Source of the DNA: Rhodamnia argentea
Lineage: Eukaryota > Streptophyta > Magnoliopsida > Myrtales > Myrtaceae
DNA: 64,000 nucleotides
Direction of reading: 5' to 3'
NCBI RefSeq assembly: GCF_020921035.1
Contig: NC_063160.1
Span: forward strand, 14,597,095 to 14,661,094
Numbering within the stretch: position 1 is the stretch's first letter; each line of letters opens with the position of its first letter. The notes under the pieces were generated by a model. The model saw only the letters and a list, made by a program, of their open reading frames with translations, was not told the origin of the DNA and did no database searches. A program made the translations under genes and the position numbers. Of this stretch, positions 30,427-42,498 are shown in pieces.

Positions 30427-32219
30427 GTAAATGTAAATCCTTCCCAGAACTCCCACTGTCAGTCACAAGAAATCTTTCTGATACGTGATTTCAAACCTTG
30501 TTATACTCCATAGCTGTGTTTACACTCGTTGACAATTGTAAATTGTTGCGACTCAGAAAAAAATCGAGTAAAGGGTATGCTTTACAGGGAAATTTTCACG
30601 TGCAAGTATTTGGATCACATATTAAAATGCTCATTCTTATGCAGTGGGCTAAGTTCGCTATGTAGAAACATGTCTTGTCTGCTGGCATCAGAAGAATTGG
30701 TCATTGTCTAGTCTCTGTAGAGTGATGAGAACATGTCCGCACGCTGCATGCCGATGTTATCCATCAACATGTATCTGCAGATAGCAAACCTCATAGATCA
30801 GACTTCTGCTTCATCTTCGAGCACAACGAGACTGTATTGTTACCAGTTGAAAGCAAAATCTTGCGGAGATACATATATATACAAGTTACGTGAATATTAA
30901 GGGCCAAAAACCCCCAAGTTTTTTTGTTTTAATGAGTCATAACAAGTAGATGGTCTTGAGTTTGCTTTGCCATGAAATTTTCAGATCAATTAGTAATAAG
31001 TAATGAGCTATAACAATACAAGGTCTCCTGTCTCGACACCTCGGATCTGCGCCTTTTCCGACCCCTCTTTGCGGGAACGGGACGACTCAAGCCTGCGGAA
31101 GGTTCCCCATTCTGCAGACCTGCGCAGAGCATGATTTTCCTACAAGGATGTGGAGAGACTGGCTTTTTCTGTTATCTGGGCTTGTTCTTCTTCTTTTCTT
31201 CTTTCACATCCTCTGTGCTCTTCGTGGATGAGGGATTTCATAGCTTCTATTAGCCAAGGTCACGAGCCTACACAAATGATAGTTCATGTGCTGACTACGC
31301 ATGAACAGCACATGAACTGGTCGGCCCTGTGTGGTTGATCTACTCAATGAAAGGAGAAGAATTTCTAATTCTTGCAGAGTTCACCGCCCATTTTGATGAA
31401 ATGACATCTGAAGCATAGATGGTATCCACAAGAAACACAAAAAAGGGTCATCAAATCATGTGCAGCTCTGTCTTCTGTTGAAGCTGAAGCGAGGATGGAC
31501 AACAGATGGTCAATGCAGATTGTTGTTAAAGCGTTCTTCCTCTGTTCATACCAGATCTTTCTCTGATGTATAGCCCTCTCTTACAAAAGCTAAATATATA
31601 CAAATACTGCCATCTTTAGACAACCTTAGCATGCACTAGCTGTATTCTTATTTCTCCTATTGATGCTCATGTGGAAATAACCAAAAAAACTTCTATTTCC
31701 TCTGTTTAAATGCCAAATTGAAAACTTAAACTAATACTGTAAGCTACGGATAACTTGGTCTTGATATATGTTAGAATGTCTGACCCGAAAGTCTAAACTG
31801 TAAGGTGGAGGGAGATTATACATATAAAACGGAGTTCATGTTGTTTAAGATTGGCCCTTGCAGCATCTGAATCTCTATACAACTTTTTTAACTTTCTGGC
31901 TCGGGAAATTGCAAACATCGTCACGAAGAATTTGCATAATTGGCATGGCCAAAGGGAACACCTACAAGTACCTTCCCACAACAAAGAACGTGGCAGAAAA
32001 TAACCATACTATGAATGGCTTCAGCCAAGACCTGTGTTCTCCCGAGTTTACAGTGAGGAGCAAACGATGACGAATTTAGCTACTGATTACAAGCAATAAT
32101 TGGAACAAAGCCTACGCCATAAATAAAATGATTGACTCTATTGACCCGGCGACGCATTAATGCCTGCCCAAACAATCCACTACGCCGATTGGGTCGGCCC
32201 TGCTTGAGCTGAAGAATTC
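30427..32219. other. Convergent 3' flanks of GLR and PILS genes
   Basis: The GLR 3' UTR probably occupies the first few hundred bases and the PILS 3' UTR the last. Around 31768 the words TGTTAGAATGTCTGACCCGAAAG resemble the start of an LTR fragment also seen at 39747 (listed separately). I see no other gene. Confidence 0.4.
31768..31805 (-). mobile_element. Short LTR fossil fragment
   Basis: TGTTAGAATGTCTGACCCGA plus AAGTCTAAAC resembles the fragment at 39747-39780. It is probably the terminal piece of an old Copia-like LTR and carries no coding sequence. Confidence 0.3.
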
Positions 32220-34798
32220 TCAGGACAAGATCCACATGTACACGGTCGACCAGAAAGTGAGCGCTAGTGCAGCAACCAAGTACGTCCACAGGAAGAGAAC
32301 TGAACACTCCTCTTGACCCACATTAAACAGCTGAGTCATAGTCCCTGCATTGCCATTCCACATTTATTTCAACCTTTTAATCATCTTCTAAGTGAGAAAT
32401 GTATCAGTTCTATGAGACTATGGGGCTGCAGTGAAGAACATGGCTTACCGATATTCATGGCTGGCGGCAGCGTGAATTGGATCATTAGCACATAATGGTA
32501 GAGAGGGTCTGGCGGAAGGAAGCCGAGATGGTCAGCTGCTTTGACGACCCAGATGCCGATCGCTGGGAGTATCATGTACCGAACAGATATTACGCCAAGG
32601 ATGACCGAGGGTCTGATTCTCGAAGAGCGCAGGCCTGTATGAACGGGATCCAAGCAATGTAAGTGCAGACGATTTTTTTTATTGTCTTTTGATTGGCTCT
32701 TCAAATGGCATTTGACAGTTTTGAAAGCTCTTTCTTACCTTGAGTGAGGTTGCCTCCAAGTATGAGGGTAATGCAAGGTATAGTTCCATCACTGCATGAT
32801 TGACAGCCATTAGGAAACTCGAAAACACAAGGAAGAGTTCAAATTTGAGTCATAACTTGACCTTCCCTACTATTTATTGGAGTCATCCAGTCCTGGTTAC
32901 TTCAAATCAATGGTGGTGTATGCAAAAAAGAGATGCCACTTACCCCAGTAATTTGATGGAATCTTGGATCACTCGGAGCGGGGCGCTGTTGCCTATAATG
33001 AGCTTCCTCAGCCACGGAACAGCCCCGAAGATGAATCCCAATATCTGAGAGCATATGCAACAGATTAGTGCATTGCTCACTTTTACTGGAAAGATGAATC
33101 GTATCTGACCAATTAAAATGTACAGAGATACTCACAGCACCGAGGGTTGGAGGCGCAAGCAACTCCTCCAAGATCGAGTGAAGAACTCCTACCAATTTAC
33201 CCCAGAGGGTCACTGATTCTTTGTTGGACTCGCTGCTTGATTCTTGAGATATGTCCTGCAATGTGGCGTTTGAATGGGCGATTCATCATCTCGTGAAAGG
33301 TTAGCGTTGAATAGGCTTCATGATATTCGATACTATGGTTTTAGGTTCATGAGAGGAAGACTTACAGCTTGGTCTTCCACATCTTCAACAGATTTTGTGG
33401 ACTGCACACTTATTGCTACTGGCTCTCGATCTTCTCCTATGAGCAGGTGTGTGCTCCCATTAGAGTCGAAGTCCTTATTGGGCTGCTTTGCGAAATCGTC
33501 CGCTGGTTGAAGCTCTTTGTATTTCACCGATGAAGATCGTATCAATTGGTAAGTGTAAGTCCAAATGAAGAAACCTCCAAGCTGCGTGGAATCAGAAACA
33601 TAGATCAGTGCTGGATTCAGAGAACAAGAAACAGAGGGCATGCCATATTTTATGCACCCAATAAAACAGCCATACTATCCTGCTGATCTTGAAACAGAGT
33701 TTGGGAAACAGATCGTCGATGGCTTCATAGAACCAAATGTCAAATTTGGAGGAAATTTACAAGGTGATACTTTTTAACTCTTTTCCTTTGCATTTCATGA
33801 GTTGTTTCAAACTTAATCACATATCGGGTAATGGGACATGTGAGGCTTCATTACCGCCATGGAGAACGACGCATAGGAGAGTCCGACGGAGATGCAGGCA
33901 CTCTTATCCCCGAAGGGACTGTTGTCTTCATTACAGATTGCCGGCACAATTATCAGCAGAAGATTTCCCAGGTTTCCTTTCAGGTGGCAGACAAAACTGT
34001 TATCAGACTTCAGAGCTCACATTTCTATTCACAAAGATGAGTTCGGGAAAATCAATTACCTGATGCACATGTAGCAATCACCAGGCCCTCTAGATATGGC
34101 TTGGGCTTGAGCAATTTCACGACTACCCATCCAAGCATCCCTCCGAACAAGAAGGTGATGGCAATGTTCACTGGCATGAACCACCTTCATATCCAAGGTC
34201 AAAGCCGTCAGTTATCTCAGGTGAAGAAACAGAGTTCATAATGCTCTGAGCAAAGGAGCTAAAAACCATAAACTTTTCAAGCATAACAGACTCAAACTAA
34301 CTATGGCGGAGCACGGCAAGTCTTTCAGCAGTGCAACTTAGAAAAACATGAAAGTTCATATCGTCTGCTGACTGCTGTATAATTATATCTTTCCACCTAA
34401 AGCGAATGCAGACATCAAATACCACCAGAAGGAAGCAAATAGCTGAAAAAATTTTCCCTACCAAGAGATAATGTCTTGGAAAGTGACGGTCCTCGCCAGA
34501 CTGGCAAACATCAGAGATGGAGTGAACACCATGAACACCATCTGCATCAGATAAAGTTCTCTCTTCACTGAGGTATGCATCCCATAGAAGCTCAAGTGTT
34601 CAAATTTCCCCACTTTCAAGAGGCAAAACAACACTTCTTTTAATACTTTGAAACATACTTTACCTTGTTCAAGGACTTCCTTGCATCTGCAGTGAGAAGA
34701 CTGCAATATTCAGTTGCCATGAAAGCTCCCAACACACTGATCAGCAGAACTTGCACCATTGGCATTGATGCCACCTCAAACAGTGTCCAAAAACCCAT
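32220..34798 (-). CDS. PILS7: PIN-LIKES auxin carrier family protein (PILS7-like)
   Basis: Ten exons in transcript order: 34664-34798, 34462-34541, 34060-34184, 33855-33976, 33366-33581, 33136-33255, 32944-33044, 32739-32791, 32449-32634 and 32220-32344. All are GT-AG and in phase, giving 420 residues. PILS proteins are ER-membrane auxin carriers that lower nuclear auxin signalling. The N-terminal half has about five membrane helices (ASMPMVQVLLISVLGAFMA, MVFMVFTPSLMFASLA, FMPVNIAITFLFGGMLGW, NLGNLLLIIVPAICNE, GLSYASFSMALGGFFIWTYT). A hydrophilic loop of about 90 residues (about 200-290) precedes the C-terminal helices with APPTLGAILGFIFGAVPWL, DGTIPCITLILGGNL, VRYMILPAIGIWVV, IQFTLPPAMNIGTM and the ending ALTFWSTVYMWILS. 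The match to Arabidopsis PILS7 is strong along the whole length (from memory). PILS7 neighbours MLO10 in Arabidopsis, and MLO genes also follow here. Confidence 0.93.
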
Positions 34799-34834
34799 CT
34801 TCTTCTTCTTCTTCTTCTTCTTCTTCTTCTTCTC
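34799..34834 (+). repeat. (TTC)12 repeat abutting the PILS start codon
   Basis: About 12 TTC units on the plus strand, which is (GAA)n on the gene strand, end directly at the ATG of the PILS7-like gene. The repeat therefore forms the last 35 bases of the 5' UTR, and its length sets the purine content next to the start codon. Confidence 0.9.
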
Positions 34835-37783
34835 AAGGCAAAGATGTACCCACAAGTACGCCTGTCCTTTTAGCTTTGTGTTTTGGCTCTAGGCTTGCTT
34901 GCTTAATGCAGCAAAATCCTAGTCCTGGCCCTCCAGTATATGAGCTTGAGCCTCTTGTTCGTTCGCGTAGCTACTAAGCCAGTCTCTAATAAAACAGAAG
35001 GAAAATCCTGGGGAAAGAGCAACAAAGGAGAGAGATGAGGGATTATCCCCTGAGACAAGATTCAAACACATCACCAAACAGTGAATTCCCAGACCACATT
35101 AAGGAATGACATAGCCCAAAGAAAGAAGACGATTGTGTGGAGCAAGAGTTACATCCAACGGTCATAACTTTGGGAGGAAGGAACCATGAAGGTACCCCCT
35201 GTTTTGTCTGATGTTCGAGTACTGTTGTCACATGTACAGAAGACAACCCTAGAGTTTCTAGTGCTACTCACATACGGATTTGCTCTTGGCATTTCAAATT
35301 CAGATCCATCTGCTTTTGCTTTCAGATAAATTTTTGCGCAACGAAAATAAAATTAAAAAAAAAAAAGAGAGGAAAAACTCAAAGCATATGAATGTGACAC
35401 AATGGACCATCCAATATCATCAAGTTGCTCTTTCTCTTAAATCACATCGTTCAATTCGCATCCGATTAACCCCGATCCACTACATAATCTGTCCTCTCCC
35501 GAGTTTTTTGAATCGTCGACATCAGAGGACGACTTGCGCCCTAATCCAGCTCGGAAGAGATGAAACAGGAGATACCAAATTACCAAACTTACTCGGATAA
35601 AGTCTTATCAAATAACAGTTTACCGTCCTAACTTTCGAAACCCAATTAACTTTCGATCCGACAACATGCCCATCAGCCATCATATCAAAGCTATATCACC
35701 ACTTTCGAAACCCTTGGATTAGGTTCATCGAACCATCGGTTTCATGGATGGTCATCGCCATGTTTACATCGCTAATTATTCCGAATTTGGCATGGAGTGT
35801 TCGTATCGTATGATAACAAAGAGCGTGGTGGTCTTATTCTTGTGCGTTATGTGAATTATTAAAGTCATTAGCGGACCCGATGCGCCGCCATCTCATGTAA
35901 TGCCAGCTTTGAATCTAGTCACACGTGGGACCCATCGGAGGATGACTATACTAAAGAGGCTTGGAATACGAACGATGTGATGCAAAATCAGGGCATGGAA
36001 TTTTGCTAACAAAAATGTGCACGAACAAACTTAGATGGCGGGTCCGTAGCTATACCAAAAAACCCATTTATTTTCATTTAAATGAGCGATCGGTCTAGCA
36101 TCGAATCTCGAGATTAACACGATTTGACGGTTCAAGAACGCTCTCTCCATCGAGGGTGATAGCGGGTAGCAGAACGATAAAATCTCGAGGCGGGTTGGTC
36201 GTGGGGGCCGCTAGATGGTGCTCAAAATTTCGACGGGCTACGAAAATTATCCCATCGAACTTTTCTCTCGCCTCCTTAACTGTCTCGATCCCGCTCCGCC
36301 ATTGGTCGTACCATAATGAAACGATGGTTTACAGATTGCGGGGTCGGGAACACGAATGATCATGTTGTAGGATTGGCCTTAATCGATTCGAACCTTCGCG
36401 TACTGCTCTCAGAACCGGACCAGTTGACGACGAACTCCAACTTGTCTCGGGCGTGCGCATCGACCGCACAACCAAAGTCGAAAGCGACCCAACAAAACGA
36501 TTCTTACGTAAGACGACCTTCTACGGAATCCCAGAGAGTCACGGATGCACACGACGGCGACCGCCAAATCGAAAAGCTACAGTTAATAAATTGATAAGAA
36601 TAATCATAGCAAGTGGCCGACGACAACGATCTTTAACGACGGAAACGACAAGATTGCATGGTAGCTCCGGAGTCGGGATCACGACGGCTGACAGAAAGAG
36701 GCAGATCTAATAATTGAATATGAGGCAAGAACAGTTTTTCAAAATTATTGTCTTGCGTTCTTTATTGGAGGACCAGAACGAGACAGGAAGGGGCCCTAGA
36801 GCTGGACTCGCATCCTCGTCGGCGTCGTAATCGTATTGGAGACGGAGAACGAACGAATGGATGTCTTTGAAACTCGAAAATGAAGACGACTCAGAAAACG
36901 AGGAAGCGGTGGCGATGGCCCGGGCCGTGCCAGTTGCCGAGCCGTCCCCCCCTCGGTCCGGTCTTCCGCACCTAAGCAAGACATATGCAAATGGCTCCCC
37001 GGTAGGTTCCGAGCGGAGAAACGAAAGAGCACAAGAAACACACCAATTGGAAGAAACACGAACATGGAATATATACATAGAGAGAGAGAGAGAGGAGGAC
37101 GAACCTGGAATCGAATTTGAATTGGGCTTCCAAGATCGTCGGCGAACAAGAACAGGGGCGAGACGGATGGGGACTCCAGCTAGGAAACGAGAGATGGAGA
37201 CGAGAAGCGTCCACGAGACTCGGCGATTCGCTGTGGAGCGAACGGTGCTCGTCTTTATAAGGACACCCTTTTTTCCCCCATGCATGTTATCGTTTCCCAA
37301 TTACCAATTTTTTCTGCGTATACTATAAAAGGCAACTAGTCCTTGTCCGCACTCGAATAATTGCTCATGAGATCGAAGAGAACGAAACCAAACTCAACTC
37401 TCGAGCGAAGAGGGAAGGAGTGGGCTTGGATTCCGCCTCCCCGAGAAGACGACACGCTCGTTAATCATGGATTTGGACAAACCCCGTGTCGGCACGAGAG
37501 TTCTAAAATCGCAATTAGGGATGCTGACCCGTCGTGTTTTTTATGTAGTCGCGCCTGTTCCGAATGCTTAAGCTTTGTGATGAGGAAAACGTTTGATCAT
37601 CCAAAAAGGGATTAGAATGACGAAAGGACCCGAAATTGGTGAAATCGAAAAAAAAAAGAAAAAGAAAGAGAGAACGGGAAGCGAATGGGATTAGACACCC
37701 AAAGTATAGTCCATGCCGTGGACGATGTGATTCCATGTGGCCCATTCTGCTCGGATTATGGAATAAGGCTCTCATACCATCAA
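34835..37783. other. Intergenic DNA, no firm gene
   Basis: PILS promoter DNA first. The block 36150-36720 is unusually rich in CG dinucleotides but shows no supported frame. At about 37255 (minus strand) TTATAAAG precedes a CT-rich leader-like stretch with a possible donor near 37104 (ATTCCAG|GTTCGTCC), which might be the start of an unannotated transcript. Frames there (36707-37328, both strands) match nothing I know. Confidence 0.35.
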
Positions 37784-38041
37784 GTCCGTGTGTTTCACGA
37801 CTTTATTCGTTTCGTTGAAAATGAACGATTTGGAAAATATTTTCATAAAAACGATCGCTTGCAAAAATGAATAAGCGAAAAATATTTTTATGTCCACGCA
37901 AAAACATGTAGACACAGATTGTTGTTGATAAGGAAAATATCTTTCATTGACAAATTATTTCGAGTGATACAAGCGATCATTTTTAACAAAAATAATTTTT
38001 TTCCGAATTATTCATTTTTGGTGAAATCAAAACGTAGCCTT
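37784..38041. mobile_element. MITE family A, copy 2
   Basis: Left end GTCCGTGTGTTTCACG, then GAAAATGAACGATTTGGAAAA and ACGATCGCTTG. Read on the minus strand, the right end gives GGCTACGTTTTGATTTCACC, AAAAATGAATAATTCGGAAA and ATGATCGCTTGTATCACTCG. The inverted repeats reach about 70 bases with moderate divergence. The internal part is short and non-coding. Shares its right end with copy 1 (4519-4760). Confidence 0.72.
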
Positions 38042-39700
38042 GGTACATTGGCTTATTCGATCGCGACAAACAAACATATGAAACATCAATAGTTCAAGAG
38101 ATTCGATTCCCTCAGGGGATCTTCAACCACAATTTCATTAGCAAACGACAACGGATGCAACATTTCTCTCATGATTATCATTAAGATAATTAGCTAATTA
38201 TCCAATCAGCCCTAAACCTAATTTATGAATGCCAATTCAGTCCTGAATTTTTTAATTTCGCTAATTTAATCCCATAGCTACGTGCAGAATTCCGGTGCGG
38301 TCCTTCCGATCGATTTTCGCCGAAGATTGCTAGAGTAACGGTCTAGTCATCGCCGACTGTCCTACGTGACATACCGCCATGTTAGCGATTTCTAGCCAAA
38401 ATTGGACAGGATGACCATTGGCATTATGTGCAAAAGCTTAAAATTAAATCGACAAAATTGAAACGTATATCGGTAAAATAGTTTTATGTTCATAATTGGA
38501 CAATCTCCTTAGGTAATGTACGACGTACAGCCAATTTCTGAGTTGCAAACTCGTGGCGGCTTTATCTCGGTCCCGTCAGACATGGCAATTGAATAGTTGG
38601 AGACCTAATCCGATCCATTAATTTTTGGCCCCTAAAAAAACAGAACTAAACCTAATCTTTGGATTTGTGCCATATAAGCTCGACTAAGTTTAGTCTAAAT
38701 TCCAGTCCTAAAATTTATTATTTGAGTTTCCCAATTTGTAATTACACGTGGTTGTCCAAATCCGAACCTATAGAGATAAATAACAATCTTATTACGTGGC
38801 CTTGAGCTAGCACATGTCGAATTTTTCCTTCCTTGCCCACATAACTTTGTCTAATACTATAGTAAATTCCATGCTATCGACTTTCTATAATAACTCGCTA
38901 ATCCCTTAGCAATTAGTTATTTATGCCGCGAGACGGCGATTGACTTGCATCTCGACTTTGATAAATCTCCGCTACGTGAATTAGAGAGAATACGATGTCG
39001 GCACGCTTATTCTCGCTCCGGAGGTCGATGAGAATTCTGTTTTGTCGTCATCCCAACAACAACAACAACAACAACAACAACGTGTAATGTGTAAATTATG
39101 TCGGTCCAACACAAGCTACAAAGATGGGAATAGAAATTAAAAGCAGATTGAAGTTGTCACGGCAACATATTGTTTTTTTTTTTAAATTTATGTCGAAATC
39201 GCCACGTTGGCAACCGATATGTGAACGAGGAGAATCGAGACTCGTCTCTCCTCTTTTAGTTTAGCACGAGTCGTGCCATTGCAATTAGGGCATGTTGTGG
39301 ATCCGCGAGGATGTCAATCATGCATGTGATGACCTTGACGTATGTCGATTCTCAATTAATAAGGGATCATAATTCACAAACAGACAAATTGGCCCATTTC
39401 GCTCAAGGGCCCACTAATTCAAAATAGCCCAATTATTTCGGAAGAAGAAGGGAACACGAGTCTGTTTTTTTTTTTTTTTGGCCCTTTGTGAATTATTTTT
39501 TCCATAATGCTCTAGAACCTTGCGAGTCTCCTCGCGAATACCGTGAGCTTTTTTGGACCACATCCACCTGTTCCAAGAGTTTAAGCTATTAGATGAAAAC
39601 ATGATTTGATATAGACATAAATTATTACTCTTCCTTTGGAGTAGGTTGGATTTCGACCAGAAAATAGACATGAAAATATATAATAAGGGAGATAAATGAA
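38042..39700. other. Intergenic DNA with a dispersed-repeat fragment
   Basis: Sequence at 38190-38520 (CAATTCAGTCCTGAATTTTT, GTGCGGTCCTTCCGATCGAT) has the look of a non-coding dispersed element common in plant intergenic DNA. I cannot define its ends. A (CAA)n repeat is at 39054-39081. No gene. Confidence 0.35.
39054..39081 (+). repeat. (CAA)9 microsatellite
   Basis: Nine consecutive CAA/AAC units in intergenic DNA. Confidence 0.85.
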
Positions 39701-39800
39701 GGGTATGAAAAGATTTGAACTCAAGACTTTCCGATTCGATACCATGTTAGAATATCTAACCTAAAAACTTTAGACCACATGTTTATGAAGACGATACAAA
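39700..39800 (-). mobile_element. Copia-like LTR fossil junction
   Basis: CGATTCGATACCA at about 39736, followed by TGTTAGAATATCTAACC, looks like the reverse complement of an LTR end followed by a methionine-tRNA primer-binding site (TGGTAT...). No polymerase coding region is visible nearby, so it is a broken remnant. Confidence 0.35.
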
Positions 39801-39882
39801 TCTCATAAGCAAGCGATTGCGATACTTTTAACAAGTACGATGAGTTTTTCTATTATTTCCATTTTCAACTTATAGTTGGCTG

Positions 39883-40030
39883 GGGAAAATTTCAAATGAG
39901 GCCTTGAAGTACTCTCATTTTCTGAAAAGTGAATCTTTTATTTCAAATAAGGCCTGAAGTGGCCATATTAGTCTTAAACAAGAGCCTCACCTCGCTAGTA
40001 GGCCAAATCTTTCGGTTGGTCAAGTGAATT
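39883..40030. repeat. Single arm related to the 59 kb foldback
   Basis: TTTCAAATAAGGCCTGAAGT and TAGTCTTAAACAAGAGCCTC match the arms of the inverted-repeat element at 58981-59502 (TTTCAAATAAAGGCTTGAAG, TAGTCTTAAAAACGGGC). Only one arm is obvious here. Confidence 0.5.
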
Positions 40031-41496
40031 TCCATCCAAAAATGTGTTTTTTTTTCTCTCTCTTTCTTTTCTTCGCCATTCATCTCCTTCCTCGTCGTGG
40101 CCAAACAACCGCTTCTCCGGCGAGCCTAGCCTTTGGTACGCAGTAGCCGAAGACAAGCCCGGGATGATGCTGATCTTTGCACTTGCATGGTTGGACATGG
40201 GGCGGGAAAAGGCTGGCGCTGGCGATTCTTGACTCCTTCTGGTCGGTGGAAGCAGTTGCAACAGGAGGAAATGATTGAAGACAAATCAGACAGTATTTGC
40301 CCAAAAAAAAAAGGTCGGAAAATGCTACTTATTTTGCTTCACTTATATTAATTTATTATAGAATTAGCCCAAAAATAAAAAATTCTAAATTAATGTGAGG
40401 GGTGGTGGGATTGGCTATGAACTATGGAGCTCTTTCCTTTTTGTGTGGTGAAGTGGACCAGTTCCATCGTTTGGACAAAAAAGCACATAATTGTCCTCGT
40501 CACACTCGCAGGGCCCCTCGTTCTTTCGTGTCTGTCTGGACCATCGATTGGTTTGGTGTGTCGAAAGTGTTATGATGCATCATCATCATCGTCGTCATCA
40601 TCATCATCATCATGCTGTCGCTGACGTTAATTCGATAATTGGCAAATTGGGGGCAAAATCTGCTAAGGTGTCTGCAGCTGGCACGTGCCGGAAATAACCC
40701 TGAGCATGCCAATTGAGGTTGGCCAAGATTTGTTGACTAGTAATTCAATTTGCGAGGTTGGCCCTTGCAATGCAATTCTTGTTCGACTTGCTGATAATTT
40801 CCACTGATCTCGGGACCACGCTGCTCGCGTTTGCCCGGCTGAAAATTCGTGTAATTTTTACAAACCAGCGGGTTCGCGAGAGAGCTCCGGCAAATCAAGA
40901 TCGAAATTCCCGTGGGAGTCTTGGCCCGTGTCCCAATCTAGCCTTTTGTATAGGTTCAGATCCGATTGGTCGGGGCCGCTCCGATGAGTTAGTACCGCTC
41001 TGGCCCGGTCCAAGGTTCCTTTTTACCAATTTTTTTTTTTTTAATTTGTCTCAAGAACTTATCTGGCAAACCACCGAATATTTTCGCCTAAGGTAGCCGT
41101 TACTTATTTATTTTTGCTAGTCTTTTCCACATTAATTATCCTAACCCTTGCCTGATATTTCCAGCTTACGGTCAGGCTTATCTCTCCTGTAAGTATAAAT
41201 TCCGGCTTGTTCTTCGTCGATCTACGTACTGGACTCAATGCAAGAAACACTCTCTTCTCTCACTCTCCTTAATGATTTTACATTTCTCGTTGTTCCCGCT
41301 TCGCCCATATAGTGGAGCGCGCCATAAATTATCATTAAGGACAGTTCTCGCACGCCTCACACGATATTCATTTCGCTGGTGGTTCTCAGAATTTCCCACA
41401 AGCAGCCTACCTATCAATTGGAGGCAGACATGAAGGCGGGGTGCCGAAGCTCGGAACACGAGCGAATTTCAAAATGACTAAAGGAGAGTCCAGGAT
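40031..41496. other. Intergenic DNA
   Basis: No supported gene. A (CAT)n-type repeat is at 40577-40613. Frames at 40044-40351 and 40758-41096 are short and unsupported. Confidence 0.35.
40577..40613 (+). repeat. (CAT)n microsatellite, interrupted
   Basis: CATCATCATCATCGTCGTCA followed by further CAT units, one stretch changed to CGT. Confidence 0.85.
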
Positions 41497-41732
41497 GACT
41501 CCGCTTGTTTCACGAAAAACTCGAAAGCTAAAAAATATTTTTCGAAAACTTATCGCTTTGAATGTAAAGTATCTTCTTCTTCTTTTTTTTTTATCACCCA
41601 CGAAAATAGTTAGGCATAAATTATCATTGATAATGAAAATATATTCCGTTAGCCAATTTTTCTAAGCAACATAACCAATTATTTAAAAAAAAAATACTTT
41701 CAAATCTTGGATTTTTTATGAAACATACCCTC
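41497..41732. mobile_element. MITE family A, copy 3 (diverged)
   Basis: The left end ACTCCGCTTGTTTCACGAAA, followed by AAAAATATTTTTCGAAAACT and TATCGCTTTG, matches the ends of copies 1 and 2 in order. The right end TTTATGAAACATACCCTC is a decayed inverted partner. The size of about 236 bp is similar to the other copies. Confidence 0.55.
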
Positions 41733-42498
41733 AATGTGAATTCCAAAATTTTCTAGAAAACTAAGCGTATAAACCTAGTTAATTTCATTGATTCCATCTC
41801 TCATTCTCATTCTCATTTCTTCTCAATACGTTTGAAAATGACATGATTTGAAACAGCGGTCCATCACATATCGCACAAGGCAAGTATTAAAACCTTGGGA
41901 CACGCTGTTCATCGCATCTGGCAAATTTTAGTTCTCGGTCATCTTCCTACCCTTTCTTTCTTTGAACGTCAAGCCGTCTTCATCCTTGATGTTATCATGG
42001 AAATTAAAAAGATAATTTGGTCTCGACTGCCAAAAATTCAGGAAGTGGACCACCCACAAAGATTGATCAGCTTCCTCTATCATATTGGAGGTATAGACCC
42101 GGCCGGCCCCCTTCTCCGGCCAGACAAGACTGATGTTAATCATGTGACCGGTGGCTTTCTTCGGCCACGCAAGACTGATGATAATCATGTTGTACTCACT
42201 AACTTGAAACCTGTGATGCAGTAGTCCGGGAGGATCACGGCCTAATCATGCGATGATAAGATTAATGACCTCCCAAAATAATTCAAGTTTCGGAGGACCG
42301 AACTAGTACCTGGGAACTGCGGACGATAATGAGACACGGTAAAAAGAGTTGCATGCCCAAGAGAGCTCTCTGCATTCGGTTACACTATATGATTTTCATC
42401 TTCCACGTTAATAATCACATCAAGAGGAAATTTACATTGGATCACGTAGAATGTGTGTTGGGATTTGCTTCATGTAAAGCTTTCAAACAGGTGTGGCA
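41733..42498. other. Intergenic DNA with a short tandem duplication
   Basis: The block at about 42103-42148 (GGCCGGCCCCCTTCTCCGGC, then CAGACAAGACTGATGTTAAT) is repeated at 42150-42195 (GGTGGCTTTCTTCGGCCACG, CAAGACTGATGATAATCATG). The rest shows nothing recognisable. The 3' UTR of the next gene ends here. Confidence 0.45.

Noticed and set aside
36796-37328. Frames of 117-197 residues on both strands near 37 kb
   Set aside because: No conserved motif; the hydrophobic stretch FLPIGVFLVLFRF is too short to assign a family. Kept only as a possible leader region.
38090-38130. GTTCAAGAGATTCGATTCCC as a tRNA T-arm
   Set aside because: No acceptor stem, D-arm or anticodon arm could be placed around it.
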